64,000 nucleotides of DNA from an uncultured Alphaproteobacteria bacterium (lineage in GTDB: Bacteria; Pseudomonadota; Alphaproteobacteria; Rhizobiales; Aestuariivirgaceae): positions 1 to 64,000 of the forward strand of contig CAMFKI010000001.1 of NCBI GenBank assembly GCA_945957365.1. Reading direction: 5' to 3'. Below are positions 22,289-31,380 of the stretch, one piece after another. Within the stretch, counting starts at the first letter, position 1, and each line of letters begins with the position of its first letter. The notes below the pieces were generated by a model, which worked only from the letters and a program-made list of their open reading frames with translations, had not been told where the DNA came from and searched no databases. The position numbers and the translations under genes were made by a program.

Positions 22289-22775
22289 GAAAGTGATCTT
22301 AGCGTGGTTTAATCGTTTGGCGAGTGGGGTTTGGACTTGTTGCGACCACGGGTCACGGAATTCCGTCCCATTTGCGGCGGAAATCCGGCGTGCAATCTCC
22401 GGTATGGTTTTCGCGGCCGCCCGCCGCGGCGCGAACCGGTTGTCGGCAGACCGTGGCGTGGGCTAAGAAACCGGCCCGGCAGGCACCGCTTCGCGAAGGC
22501 CTGCCCCGCGACCACCGGAAGCCCGACCTCTTGATGCGAAATGTCCTGTCGATTTTCCTCCGTACGGAGGGGACACGCCCCGTCCGCGTGATCCTCGCGC
22601 AGCTGCCGACCCTGGTCAGCGAGGCGGCGGGCATTCCGTCGGGGCTGATCGCGCGGACGGGAAGCGCCTCCTTCATCGTGACAACCCCGAGCCAAGCCTG
22701 GGCGCCGGTGGCGGACCGCGTGAATGTTCCCGGCAGTGCCGGGCTGGCGTCCGACGCCGGCGTGGAAACGTGTGG
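22289..22775. other. 487-base gap without a supported gene
   Basis: The region between the start of rsh (minus strand) and the pyruvyltransferase-family gene (plus strand). It should carry both divergent promoters. Overlapping open frames on both strands exist, but none has a ribosome-binding site or recognisable domain. Nothing else was identified. Confidence 0.5.
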
Positions 22776-23717
22776 ATGACCATGCCGCCGGTCCGAACCC
22801 TGCGCCGCACGCTGCGCGACTGGTGGCTGGGAGGCGACGCGCGCTATGCCTATTCCCGCCCGCGCTTCCGCCGTACCCCGGCGGAGCCACCGAAGGTGCG
22901 TGTGCTGGGCGACCATTCGAACTATCATTGCGGAAGCTGGGCGGCGATCGAGAGCATCCGGCAGAACTGCCAGCGCGCCGGATATCGGCTGGCCGGCCGC
23001 TACGAGGCCTTCGACATCCTGGTGGTCAACGGCGAGGGCTCGATGCACGGCAGCCGCCACGGCTTCCGCAACGTCTTCACCAAGAAGATGGAGGTGCTGA
23101 AGATGGCGGTGGAGGCCGGCAAGCCCGCCTACCTCGTCAATACCATCTGGCAGGACAACGTGGCCGACTATGACGACGTGCTGCGCCGCCTGAGCGGCAT
23201 CCAGGTGCGCGAGGCGGGCAGCCAGCGCGCTCTCCGCGAGGAGCATGGCATCGCCGCCAGCGTGAAGATCGACGCCTCCAATTTCCTCACCCTCGACCTG
23301 CCGCGGGTGACCCGTGGCGAGGGCGTGCTGGTGACCGACTTCTTCCTCGTGAAGGAAGGCCGCTTCGAGAGGCGGAACCTCGACATCGCGGGCGCCGAAC
23401 ACGTGTCGATGGCGGACGAGACGTGGCCCTCCCTGCTCGGCAAGCTGGCGGCCAGCCGGCTGCTGGTCACCGGACGCCACCACGCCGTCTATGCCGCCTG
23501 CCGGACGCGCACGCCCTTCGTGGTGCTGAAGGGCAACAACCACAAGGTCACCGCGCTTCTGGCCATGGCGGGCGTCCGCCTGCCGGTGGCCGACGACCTG
23601 TCCGAAATTCCTGCCCTGATGAACGGCATCGAGGCCTATCGCGGTGACTTCGAGCGGCTTTTCGACTGGATGGAGGCGCAGCCCGATACTCCGATCCTGC
23701 CGCCGGCGCGGAGTTGA
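22776..23717 (+). CDS. polysaccharide pyruvyltransferase family protein
   Basis: About 313 residues. The family core is seen in VRVLGDHSNYHCGSWAAIES near residue 43, the ILVVNGEGSMHG loop near 85, and the conserved LVTGRHHAVYAAC near 240-252, which matches the nucleotide or donor-binding region of the GT-B-like pyruvyltransferases. Such enzymes add ketal-linked pyruvate to exopolysaccharides or wall sugars. Alternative starts exist at GTG 22770 and ATG 22782. It forms a pair with the unknown gene 8 bases downstream. Confidence 0.82.
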   Translation: MTMPPVRTLRRTLRDWWLGGDARYAYSRPRFRRTPAEPPKVRVLGDHSNYHCGSWAAIESIRQNCQRAGYRLAGRYEAFDILVVNGEGSMHGSRHGFRNVFTKKMEVLKMAVEAGKPAYLVNTIWQDNVADYDDVLRRLSGIQVREAGSQRALREEHGIAASVKIDASNFLTLDLPRVTRGEGVLVTDFFLVKEGRFERRNLDIAGAEHVSMADETWPSLLGKLAASRLLVTGRHHAVYAACRTRTPFVVLKGNNHKVTALLAMAGVRLPVADDLSEIPALMNGIEAYRGDFERLFDWMEAQPDTPILPPARS

Positions 23718-23724
23718 GCGGAAC

Positions 23725-24654
23725 ATGGAACAGCCCATCGCCGCTTCCGCCGCCGGCATGCGCCCCATCGGCGATGCCATGGCCTTGGCCAGCGTCCTCC
23801 AGCCCCTCATCACCGCGGGTGGCGGCGAGATCCTGGTGCGGAGCCCCTGGGCATGGCGGGCCGGCCGGCTGACCGGAGCGATGGCCACGGCCGTTTCACC
23901 CGCGCCCCTGGTCTGCACGCCCCGGCTGGCGCGACAGGTACTGGGCCAGATGGGCCTTGCGATCACCGGCCAGCGCCGCTCCGGGCTGGACTGGCTCCTT
24001 TGTGCCCGGCCCTCGGGCGCGGCGGCAGCGCCGCCGCTGGTCTATGAGAACTGCACGGTCAGCGGCAGCCAGTGCCGCATCGACGGACAGGTCCACGCCA
24101 TCCGGCGCGGCAACTGGGCCTTCTTCGTGCCAGCCCTGGGCATCAAGATCCTGCATGCGCGGGACGCCCGGCGCTTCTGCTTCCACGAGAGCCGGCCTGA
24201 CGACCGGACGCTCGCCACCGGTGACGGCAGCCTCGTTCTCGGCCCCTACACGCTCGCCGACTGGCGCGCTGCCCTCGCCACACCGGTTGTCCGGCGGGCT
24301 GCCGAAAACGTCGTCAGCGCCCGCCGCCTGGCGGCCATCGCGGCTGGACCGGCGGTGGGACGGGCCATCGCCATCGGCGCCCTCTCCTACGGCGACGGCG
24401 GACCCGCCACGCCCAGCGCCGGCTTCGAGATCGCCGACCTGACGGGCTATGTGCGCAAGCCGGCAACGCTGGCCGAGGACCTCGACCGCGCCGGCGTCAC
24501 TGCGGACCGCATCCGCAGCGCGCTGCGCCAGCAGATCGGAGGCTACGTGAGCGACCTCGATTCGGTGGTGGGTGTGATGCCGGTCGATGCCGACGCCGAG
24601 GTACGGGACGTGGAGTCCCGCCTGAACGCGGCGCTCAGCGCAGCAGGCCCCTGA
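23725..24654 (+). CDS. hypothetical protein beside the pyruvyltransferase gene
   Basis: A 309-residue protein I do not recognise. It is soluble, with several cysteines around residues 95-145 and a core with YENCTVSGSQCRIDGQ. It lacks a signal peptide and transmembrane segments. Codon use and GC fit the neighbours. It starts 8 bases after the pyruvyltransferase-family gene, with a GAGCGG site before the ATG at 23725, so the two probably act together, perhaps in surface-glycan synthesis. Its last 20 bases overlap the convergent ELM1-like gene. Confidence 0.65.
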   Translation: MEQPIAASAAGMRPIGDAMALASVLQPLITAGGGEILVRSPWAWRAGRLTGAMATAVSPAPLVCTPRLARQVLGQMGLAITGQRRSGLDWLLCARPSGAAAAPPLVYENCTVSGSQCRIDGQVHAIRRGNWAFFVPALGIKILHARDARRFCFHESRPDDRTLATGDGSLVLGPYTLADWRAALATPVVRRAAENVVSARRLAAIAAGPAVGRAIAIGALSYGDGGPATPSAGFEIADLTGYVRKPATLAEDLDRAGVTADRIRSALRQQIGGYVSDLDSVVGVMPVDADAEVRDVESRLNAALSAAGP

Positions 24655-25732
24655 GGGCGGCGGCGATGTCACCCGACTCGTCCGGCAGGGGGCTCACCGG
24701 CGGGCGGGGCATCGTGCCGAGCAGCACCGCATAGCCCTGGCTCACCAGCCGCTGGTGAAGCTGCGCGAAGTCGCGCCGGGGCGGCACCGGCAACGGCCAG
24801 AGCGACAGCCGCTCCGAGAACCACTGCGACACCGCCGCAAGGCGCGGCGCCAGCGCCAGGGCCGGTCTCCGCGCTCGCGGCAACTGGGCGATGACCAGAC
24901 GCTTGCCACGGCTGGCCACGTCCATCAGCATGGAAATGCTGTCGCCGGTGACGGTGACGGTGGCGCCGCTGGCCAGCAGGCTGAAGTAGGGGTTGTCCTT
25001 GTCGCCCGGGACCCAGCGGTACAGGCTTTCGCCCGGCTGAAGACGCGCCGCCAGATCGTCGACGACCGGGCGCGGCGTGCGGCGCGAGGTGACGACGGCG
25101 ATACGCCCGCCCCGGGCGTGTCCCTGGCGCATGGCATCGAGAATGCCGGCGGCGGTGGCGGTGTTCAGGATGAAGCCCGTGGTGGGACCGCCGAGCAGCA
25201 GGACGTGCAACTGATCGTCCGGCGGTTCGGCGGGACGCTGTTCCGCCGCGCCACCCGTCGGCCCGGTGGCCAGCCCCGTCAGGGGAAACTGATAGCGCAT
25301 GACGTTCGCCTGACCCTCGACGTCGTAGAGGGACGGAGCGAGAATGAGGTCGAACGCATCATGCCGGCCACGCGGCGGATTGAACAGCGCGACACGCGTC
25401 TTGCCGCCCGATTGCCGCTTGATCCACAGCGCGACGCAGGACAGGTGACGGCCCGCCGTGACCACGAGATCGGGCCAGGGCGGAGCGAGGAGGCAGGACT
25501 GCGCGGTGTCGACCTGCGCGAGGCTCGGCCTGATCCACACCGCCCGCGTTTCAGCACCAGGCTTAAGGACGATGTTCTTGTAGACGCAGGGAACGCCCAT
25601 CGCCTCCGCGGCGCGGGTGAGCTGGCTGTTGTCACCCAGCTTGTTGCCGACCAGCACCCAGACCCGGGCCTCGGTCGGCCATGTGGCCTCCGGCCCGGCG
25701 GCAGGGGCCGAGACGATCGTATCCTCGAACAT
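24635..25732 (-). CDS. ELM1/DUF1022 family protein
   Basis: 365 residues of the mitochondrial-fission-ELM1 family, which is widespread in alphaproteobacteria and has a predicted GT-B-like fold. Diagnostic segments are VWVLVGNKLGDNSQLTRAAE near the N terminus, LLLGGPTTGF near 190 and TVTGDSISMLMDVASRGKRL near 270. The bacterial role is unproven; its neighbours suggest glycoconjugate metabolism. The ATG at 25732 was chosen because the family starts close to this point. It overlaps the convergent unknown gene by 20 bases. Confidence 0.82.
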   Translation of the reverse strand: MFEDTIVSAPAAGPEATWPTEARVWVLVGNKLGDNSQLTRAAEAMGVPCVYKNIVLKPGAETRAVWIRPSLAQVDTAQSCLLAPPWPDLVVTAGRHLSCVALWIKRQSGGKTRVALFNPPRGRHDAFDLILAPSLYDVEGQANVMRYQFPLTGLATGPTGGAAEQRPAEPPDDQLHVLLLGGPTTGFILNTATAAGILDAMRQGHARGGRIAVVTSRRTPRPVVDDLAARLQPGESLYRWVPGDKDNPYFSLLASGATVTVTGDSISMLMDVASRGKRLVIAQLPRARRPALALAPRLAAVSQWFSERLSLWPLPVPPRRDFAQLHQRLVSQGYAVLLGTMPRPPVSPLPDESGDIAAALRGLLR

Positions 25733-25871
25733 CCTTGTCTCTGAAAGAGCCGGTGTCACATGACCTTTGACTGACTGGTTATATAACCAGACGTCAACTC
25801 GCGGAAGAAAATAGCGGGAGTTCCGCTGCAAACAATCTTGATGGCCCGGACAAAAAAAATCGAAAGCTTGG

Positions 25872-25909
25872 GAAAAAATGCGGGACGAACCCCGAGGGAT
25901 TCGCCCCGC
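25872..25909 (-). terminator. rho-independent terminator of rpoZ
   Basis: Read on the minus strand, a 10-bp stem (GCGGGGCGAA paired with TTCGTCCCGC, one G-U) is followed by ATTTTTTCCC. It starts 17 bases after the rpoZ stop. Confidence 0.85.
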
Positions 25910-25926
25910 CGTGAAGGCCAGGCCGT

Positions 25927-26337
25927 TCAGTAGCCGTTGCGCTGGCTGCCGGGGCTTTCGGCGGGGGGCATGCCTTCGAGGCCGCGCAGCAGGTCCTCTT
26001 CGGTCATGCGCTCCATTTCGGGCGAATCCTCGTCGGCGGCGTCGTTGACGATCGACATGTCGCCCGACTGCTGGATGAGCGGCACTTCGGTCGCTTCCGG
26101 CTCGTCCACCTCGACGTGCTTCTGCATGGAGTGGATGTATTCCTCGCGCAGGTCTTCCGGCACGATGGTCTCGTCGGCGATCTCGCGCAGGGCAACGACG
26201 GGGTTCTTGTCGTTGTCGCGCTCGACGGTGATGGGTGCACCCTGCGAAATCAGGCGGGCGCGATGGGCGGCCAGCAGCACGAGTTCGAAGCGGTTGGGGA
26301 GCTTGTCGATGCAGTCTTCAACGGTGACGCGCGCCAT
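25927..26337 (-). CDS. rpoZ: RNA polymerase omega subunit
   Basis: 136 residues, starting [20 protein letters not shown], the standard alphaproteobacterial RpoZ. The conserved N-terminal 65 residues bind the beta-prime subunit, and the longer acidic C-terminal tail (about 80-136) is usual in this class. Omega helps assemble RNA polymerase and completes a ppGpp site. A longer in-frame extension upstream has no family support. It is followed by a strong terminator and lies near rsh. Confidence 0.95.
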   Translation of the reverse strand: MARVTVEDCIDKLPNRFELVLLAAHRARLISQGAPITVERDNDKNPVVALREIADETIVPEDLREEYIHSMQKHVEVDEPEATEVPLIQQSGDMSIVNDAADEDSPEMERMTEEDLLRGLEGMPPAESPGSQRNGY

Positions 26338-26583
26338 GGGGCTCGTGCACTCCTTGTGAATGAACGGGAATTGCGGGCTCTTAGGCGGGTTTTGCGGCCA
26401 AATCAAGCCCATGCTCCCGGCTGTTGAGTCTTGCCGCCCGATGGCGGGCAGCCGGAGGTGGCGAGAATTCTCCTTCCGGTTGCAGATGTGAGCCCGGCCG
26501 GGGCGGCGCGGCACAGCCTGCGGACGATGGACCGCCTTCAGTTGCAGCCCTATCATCGCGCAATCGAGCCGGAGTTCCGACGC

Positions 26584-27405
26584 ATGCAGCTGAGCCGCCG
26601 TTCGCTTCTCACCCTCGCCGCCGCTGCGGCGCTCGGCGGCCCTGCCCGGGCCGATGCCGTGGCGGACCTCTACCAGGGCCGGACCATCGTGACCGGACGG
26701 CGGCCCGAAACCACCAATCCCGGCCTGTTGCGCTGCCTTGCCCAGGTGCTGGTGCGGGTGTCGGGCGATCCCCGCCTGGCGCAGCACCCCGGCCTCGCCC
26801 AGTTCGCCGATGCCCCGAAGACGGCGGTGAAGACCTTCTCCTACCGCGACCTCTATGCCTTCCGCCCGATCAAGGACGAACAGGGCACGCGCGACCGGCC
26901 CTATGAGATGACCGTCGAATACGTGCCGTCAGAGATCGACGCCATCCTCACAAAGCTGGGGTCGAAGCCGTGGCTGGGCGAGCGGCCACGGCTGGTGGTG
27001 TTCCTCGCCGTGCACCACATCGGCACGACCTTCATGCTGAACTCGATGATCGACCAGGGCGAACTGATGCGCGAATCGTTCCAGGACGCCGCCTGGAATG
27101 CCGCGATGGAGGTGGTGATCCCCGCGCCTGAGACCATCGCCAGGTCCGGGCTGACGGTGGACGGGACGCCGGGCGTGAAGATCGCGGCGCTGCTGCCCTT
27201 CGTCGACGGCAAGGTCGGCCAGGTTCCGCTGGTGGGCCAGCTCGACTGGAGCAAGCCGCTGCTGGCGTGGAAGGCGCGCTGGCGACTTGCCAGCGGCGGC
27301 ACGGAGCGGAGCTGGGGCATCGAGGGCGTCAATTTCGACGCCGCCTTCCGCAACGGCGTGGGGGGTGCGGCACAGATCCTGTCGGGCAACGGCACGCCTG
27401 CCTGA
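26584..27405 (+). CDS. DUF2066 domain protein, exported
   Basis: 273 residues. The N terminus [20 protein letters not shown] looks like a Tat-type or Sec signal with twin arginines, cleaved near ARA-DA. The mature part matches DUF2066: [19 protein letters not shown], and the repeated strand pattern to the C terminus. It is probably periplasmic. Function unknown. The ATG at 26584 is taken because it begins the signal peptide; earlier in-frame codons lack a ribosome-binding site. It is divergent from rpoZ. Confidence 0.8.
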   Translation: MQLSRRSLLTLAAAAALGGPARADAVADLYQGRTIVTGRRPETTNPGLLRCLAQVLVRVSGDPRLAQHPGLAQFADAPKTAVKTFSYRDLYAFRPIKDEQGTRDRPYEMTVEYVPSEIDAILTKLGSKPWLGERPRLVVFLAVHHIGTTFMLNSMIDQGELMRESFQDAAWNAAMEVVIPAPETIARSGLTVDGTPGVKIAALLPFVDGKVGQVPLVGQLDWSKPLLAWKARWRLASGGTERSWGIEGVNFDAAFRNGVGGAAQILSGNGTPA

Positions 27406-27424
27406 GACTGCCCCGCAACGAGCA

Positions 27425-27472
27425 AGGGCCGCACCCGGAGGCGCGGCCCTGCAGGCCGGAACTGTTCCGGCC
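27425..27472. terminator. two hairpins between convergent genes
   Basis: A perfect 8-bp stem (AGGGCCGC with GCGGCCCT, 27425-27450) and a second (GGCCGGAA with TTCCGGCC, loop of three, 27454-27472). Neither has a T tract. They lie between the stop codons of the DUF2066 and cold-shock genes and may end both transcripts. Confidence 0.5.
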
Positions 27473-27543
27473 GGGCTTCGGCGGCCGGCACCCAGTACAT
27501 CCGTGGTGTGCCAGACCGCCGGAAGCGATCTCGTGAGCGTCAG

Positions 27544-27753
27544 CTATTCGGTGCGAAGCTGGTCGGCGGAGGCCTTGCCGCTGCGCCGGTCGGTGACGAT
27601 CTCATAGGAGACCTTCTGACCGTCCTTGAGGCCTGGAAGCCCTGCCCGCTCCACCGCGCTGATGTGGACGAAGACGTCCGGGCCGCCCGCCGACGGCTGA
27701 ATGAAGCCATAGCCCTTCTGGGCATTGAACCACTTCACGGTTCCTGTCTGCAC
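27544..27753 (-). CDS. cold-shock protein (CspA family)
   Basis: 69 residues. A single OB-fold cold-shock domain with RNP1 KGYGFIQP and RNP2 VFVHIS. It binds single-stranded RNA or DNA and loosens mRNA structure. Full length for the family. The upstream leader on the minus strand is long, as is common where csp mRNAs are structured. Confidence 0.95.
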   Translation of the reverse strand: MQTGTVKWFNAQKGYGFIQPSAGGPDVFVHISAVERAGLPGLKDGQKVSYEIVTDRRSGKASADQLRTE

Positions 27754-28054
27754 GTGAGTTCCTTTCGGGACCGCCTGAGCGGCGTGCCCGGGGCACAGCG
27801 CCGATCAATTTCGCCGGTATGGGTGCTGGATGTGGAAGGCACTCGCACAACGGGGCATGAGACCTGTCCGGCCGGAAACCGTGTGGCCATCATATGGGTG
27901 AGCCCTCCCGCTCCTGCAAGCTGCGCCTCGTCACAATGCGCTGCAGCGCGATTGGTTCCATCCTCACCCGGCTACACCCGGACGCCCCCTCTTGGTGGAA
28001 CCATCCCCTCGCCCGCGCGTTGGGGACGGGCAAAGGGTGAACAGGAGTGACAGC
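27754..28054. other. 301-base divergent intergenic region
   Basis: Lies between the divergent cold-shock gene and the gene at 28055, so it should contain both promoters and the cold-shock leader. No coding sequence is supported. A GAACAGGAGTGACAGC ribosome-binding region closes it on the plus side. Confidence 0.5.
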
Positions 28055-28243
28055 ATGAGCACGATTCCGGTGCAGAAACCGCGCCCACGAACCGAAGAGC
28101 GCATCGACGAGGCCATTGAGGACTCCTTCCCGGCGAGCGACCCGCCGTCCTATTCGCGCACCGTCCGCAGCGGATCGCCGCCGCGGCCGAAGAAGCAGCA
28201 GGAGGTCGCTCCGGACCACAAGGATCAGGAGGAGAAGCAATGA
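28055..28243 (+). CDS. small hypothetical protein with EDSFPASDPPS motif
   Basis: 62 residues, charged and proline-rich, probably disordered. The segment DEAIEDSFPASDPPSYS is a motif found in many short alphaproteobacterial proteins of unknown role. The ATG at 28055 has a good AGGAG site 8 bases upstream. Its stop overlaps the next gene by 4 bases (ATGA), so the two are coupled. Confidence 0.7.
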   Translation: MSTIPVQKPRPRTEERIDEAIEDSFPASDPPSYSRTVRSGSPPRPKKQQEVAPDHKDQEEKQ

Positions 28244-28530
28244 ACGTCTACGCATCCGTGGCGAGCCAGCGCAACAGCGCCCGCCGGGCCGACGGCGCCG
28301 TGACCGCGCCGGCGCACGAGATCAAGTACCGCCAGGACGCCGCCTCCTATGTGGCGGCCATGCTGGCGGAATTGCGCCAGATCGCCGGCAAGGCGGGCTT
28401 CGAGCGGGTCGTGAAATCGCTCGACGCGGCCTATTATGAGGCCTATTCGGCACTCGACCCGAAGGCGGTGCCCGCCCCCGCCGCGGCAAGCGAAAAAACT
28501 TCCGAACCCATGGAACCGAAGGGCGCCTAG
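28240..28530 (+). CDS. small alpha-helical hypothetical protein
   Basis: 96 residues. The middle (about 30-70, YRQDAASYVAAMLAELRQIA and onward) is predicted helical and resembles the 82-residue protein at 32256 in the spacing of its AAxY, LxxLxxIA and ALxxA positions. No signal peptide. Coupled to the upstream gene by an ATGA overlap. Role unknown. Confidence 0.65.
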   Translation: MNVYASVASQRNSARRADGAVTAPAHEIKYRQDAASYVAAMLAELRQIAGKAGFERVVKSLDAAYYEAYSALDPKAVPAPAAASEKTSEPMEPKGA

Positions 28531-28720
28531 CCGCATTTGGATGTGCTTGTCTCTCCGGAGACACAGATTGTGTGTGCCGGTCGCTCTTGAGGATTGCCCC
28601 CCGGCGGGAGCGGCCGGACACCACAATCGTTTGCGATCTGTCTGGTTTCGCAATCTTGGCGTCGGAACTTCACCGAAAAGCTGTCGTTTCCCTCTCACTT
28701 CACAATGAGGAGAAACGATC

Positions 28721-29110
28721 ATGAAGTATCTTGCGATGACTGCCGCGGCCCTGTTCCTGGTGGCCGCCCCGATCTCGGCCTTCGCCCAGTCGAGCGACAA
28801 CAATAGTGCGGGTTCCAACGCCGGCGCCAACGCCAACGGAAACGGCGGCGACAACCAGTGCAGCGACGAGACCGCGACGTCGAGCTATGGCTCGTTCTCG
28901 GAAAAGTGCCGCACCCAGATCGATGCCTGGGCGATGAGCCAGTCGGGCAAGAGCTCGAAGGTCGAGGGCGACGTCATGGTGGGTACGATGGTGCCTGACT
29001 CGGTCGAGATCGTGGACGTCCCGGTCTACAGGAATTATGGCTACGTGATGCTGAACGACCACCGCGTGCTGGTCGACCGCACCACCCACAAGGTGATCAA
29101 GGTCTACTAA
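28721..29110 (+). CDS. exported DUF1236-like protein
   Basis: 129 residues. A clear Sec signal (MKYLAMTAAALFLVAAPISA, cleavage after AFA) is followed by an N/G/S-rich linker (residues 24-45) with a C-C pair, then a C-terminal domain of about 50 residues ending YGYVMLNDHRVLVDRTTHK, as in DUF1236 proteins. Probably periplasmic. A GAGGAG site precedes the ATG and a terminator follows. Function unknown. Confidence 0.8.
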   Translation: MKYLAMTAAALFLVAAPISAFAQSSDNNSAGSNAGANANGNGGDNQCSDETATSSYGSFSEKCRTQIDAWAMSQSGKSSKVEGDVMVGTMVPDSVEIVDVPVYRNYGYVMLNDHRVLVDRTTHKVIKVY

Positions 29111-29131
29111 GTCCGAAGAACGCTATAGACC

Positions 29132-29168
29132 ACGCTCCCTCCGTTGCCCACGGGGGGAGCGTTTTATT
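29132..29168 (+). terminator. rho-independent terminator
   Basis: A 13-bp stem (ACGCTCCCTCCGT with ACGGGGGGAGCGT, one T-G pair), loop of five, followed by TTTATT. It follows the stop of the DUF1236-like gene by 22 bases. Confidence 0.85.
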
Positions 29169-29495
29169 GTGCGGGACACGGAGAAAACGGAGGCCCCGGT
29201 CACCCGGGGCCTCCTGACGGTCTGCCGAAGAGCGAAGCTCGCCAACATCAGCCGTCTCGAGCTGCGAGCTCGAACTTGAGCTCAACAGCGATCGTCCCCT
29301 CCAGGTGACCTGCGAGAGGCCAGGCTGGAGGCCGGCATTTCGGATTGCCCTCCGGTTGCCGGTTTACAGGGTAAGGTCACGCCGCCTGCCTAGGCCAGGC
29401 GACGCGCCTGCCCCGATAATAACCGAAACTTAACATCGGTTCTGTTCACTATGAGGTGGTGAGCAATTTTGCTTCAACTTACTTACCGGGCTGCA

Positions 29496-30266
29496 ATGAA
29501 CAGTGATCCCGGTGAGATGGAAAGTTTCAAGCCCCGTTCCACGGCAATCGACATCCTGACAACCAGCAACGCCCTGCTGGGACTGCTCAGCCCCGGCGAT
29601 GTCGCGGCGCTGAAGCCGAGGCTCGGATACCGCACGCTTCAGCCCCGCGAACAGCTCTATGGCAGCGGCGACGCGATCCACACGATCTATTTTCCATGCC
29701 ACCAGACGCAGGTCGTGTTCAGCGTCGCGGCCGGCCCCGACATCGACGTCGACATTCTCGGCATCGGGCGGGAAGGCGCGGTCGGCGGGTTCGGGAGTTG
29801 GGGCAGATTGCCCTCCTTCTGCCGTGTCCACTCACCCTTGGGCGGAGACGTCCTGTCGTTGCCTGTCGCCGAGCTGGGTGCGCTCCGCGCCATCTCGCCC
29901 GCCTTCGACATGCTGCTTGCACGCTATGCCGACTGTCTTGCTGCGCAGATCGTCCAGACGGCGGCGTGCAACGCCGCACACACGATCGAGCAACGCCTGG
30001 CGCGGCTGCTCTGCGCGGCGATGGAGCGCGCCGGCACGCTGGACGTCGTCCTGACGCAGGATCGCATCGCGGCGTGGCTGGGGGTCGGCCGCACTTACAT
30101 CAACCGCGTGCTGCGGCATTTCCAGGATCAGGACATCCTGGCCATCCGCCGCGGCCGCCTGGTGGTCAGGGACTCGCAGGCCCTCAAGGACCGCTCGTGC
30201 AATTGCAGCGAAATCGTGAGTCAGCATTTCGCCCTCGTGCTGGGAGGCCTCTATGCCGCGGCATGA
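29496..30266 (+). CDS. Crp/Fnr family transcriptional regulator
   Basis: About 256 residues. A cyclic-nucleotide-binding-like domain (about 25-150, GDAIHTIYFPCHQTQVVFSV) is followed by a C-terminal winged helix with LTQDRIAAWLGVGRTYINRVLRHF as recognition region. It lacks the N-terminal four-cysteine cluster of FNR. This Crp-Fnr type with a poorly conserved effector site is frequent in rhizobia. The start may be ATG 29496 or ATG 29517. Effector and targets unknown. Confidence 0.85.
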   Translation: MNSDPGEMESFKPRSTAIDILTTSNALLGLLSPGDVAALKPRLGYRTLQPREQLYGSGDAIHTIYFPCHQTQVVFSVAAGPDIDVDILGIGREGAVGGFGSWGRLPSFCRVHSPLGGDVLSLPVAELGALRAISPAFDMLLARYADCLAAQIVQTAACNAAHTIEQRLARLLCAAMERAGTLDVVLTQDRIAAWLGVGRTYINRVLRHFQDQDILAIRRGRLVVRDSQALKDRSCNCSEIVSQHFALVLGGLYAAA

Positions 30267-30460
30267 GAGCGCGACCGGGCACACTCTTGCAGAGCCTCTC
30301 GCGGTTGCATGGTTGCGCTGACTGCTCGCTCTGCTCGAAGCGCCATTTGGAATTTGGAAATCTGACCGACTTCCCCCTCACGAACACGACACATGTGGAC
30401 GTGGCGGGTGGCTTTCTGACAATCTCGAGGGCATAGAGGACGGGTCCCGCAGGCCGTGAC

Positions 30461-30811
30461 GTGAGGAAACGTGCAGTGCATTCTTCCAGAGCCCACCAAC
30501 TCACTTATGTCGATACTTTCCACGGACCAGTTCAGGTTTATGCAGACTGCCGCGTAGAGGTCTACAGTGTCGAGCGCCATGCGGCCGACGACCCGCCTTC
30601 GATCCTGCTGCCACACGAATTTCCCGCGGTGCAGTGGCAAGACCTCAGCGCCGAAGAGAGAAATCGCTCCCTCGCGGCAGATCGGTTGAGGTTGATGGGA
30701 ATTGTGAGGAAGCTGGAACGCCGGAATGCCGAATATCTTGTCGTCCTGGTCATGAGTGTCATCTGCGTGATTGTCATCGGTTGGATGGCGCTCATTTACG
30801 TGCGGCGCTAG
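30461..30811 (+). CDS. hypothetical protein with a C-terminal membrane anchor
   Basis: About 116 residues from GTG 30461; GTG 30476, preceded by AGGAAA, is an equally good start. A single transmembrane helix lies near residues 90-113 (EYLVVLVMSVICVIVIGWMA), with a basic end (YVRR), typical of a tail-anchored protein. The rest has no recognised domain. Base composition is lower in GC than the housekeeping genes, in keeping with an accessory region. Confidence 0.45.
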   Translation: MRKRAVHSSRAHQLTYVDTFHGPVQVYADCRVEVYSVERHAADDPPSILLPHEFPAVQWQDLSAEERNRSLAADRLRLMGIVRKLERRNAEYLVVLVMSVICVIVIGWMALIYVRR

Positions 30812-31380
30812 CTTGCCTCTGGCGCTCGGGATGACCTCTCAACGCGAAGCATCTGGCAGCGCTTGCCCCTTAGCGTTCCTCCCAGCCTCGTGAAGCGTAA
30901 ATCGAAGTATTTGGGTGCCAGGAGCAATAGCTTCGCTGGCATCTTCATGTTTCAAACTTCGCGGAATGGATTTTTTCGGCGTTTCCCACAGGGCTGCCCT
31001 GCCAGGCAGAGCATTGCCCGTCCTCATGCCGAGTGATTTTATCCACCCGCGAGCAGGATTGCAGTCCCGAGTCGCAGCCCCTTCACTGGCAACGCCTCAT
31101 CTGACCAGTGAAGGGGCGCTTCGCAACAGAGCAGCAGTTACCGTGTGATCCACATGTGCCTTCATGGGTATCCCGCTGGTATAGTAGATCGCCTATTTTG
31201 CTGCGTTCGGAGCTCAAGATTCACAGACGGCTCTGCATCACGATGACGTTGCGATCGGCTGCCTGGCGAAAGTGGCGCTCGGGGCGAGGCCGAACGGGGG
31301 CAAATGTCGCTCGGCAGCTTGAAGCATCCTACCCGCTATGATAGCAAATCGAGGACGTCAAAGGGTGGGGAATCATCGAA
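30812..31380. other. 569-base gene-poor stretch
   Basis: No supported gene. Lower GC than the flanks. It contains a 13-bp perfect inverted repeat at 31077-31117 and, near 31340-31380, the promoter and ribosome-binding region (AAAGGGTGGGG) of the beta-barrel gene. Confidence 0.55.
31077..31117. repeat. 13-bp perfect inverted repeat
   Basis: GCCCCTTCACTGG at 31077-31089 faces CCAGTGAAGGGGC at 31105-31117 with a 15-base loop. No T tract follows on either strand, so it may be a protein-binding site or an RNA hairpin rather than a simple terminator. Confidence 0.6.

Noticed and set aside
19925..22312. A long plus-strand frame opposite rsh and pyrE
   Set aside because: Antisense shadow of two well-supported genes; low-complexity composition and no ribosome-binding site.
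22309..22890. Minus-strand frame in the rsh-pyruvyltransferase gap
   Set aside because: Overlaps the start of the pyruvyltransferase-family gene, has no ribosome-binding site and an Arg/Gly/Pro-rich product typical of non-coding GC-rich DNA.
27540..27850. Alternative minus-strand frames over the cold-shock gene
   Set aside because: The 69-residue cold-shock protein fully explains the region; the other frames give Arg/Gly-rich shadows.
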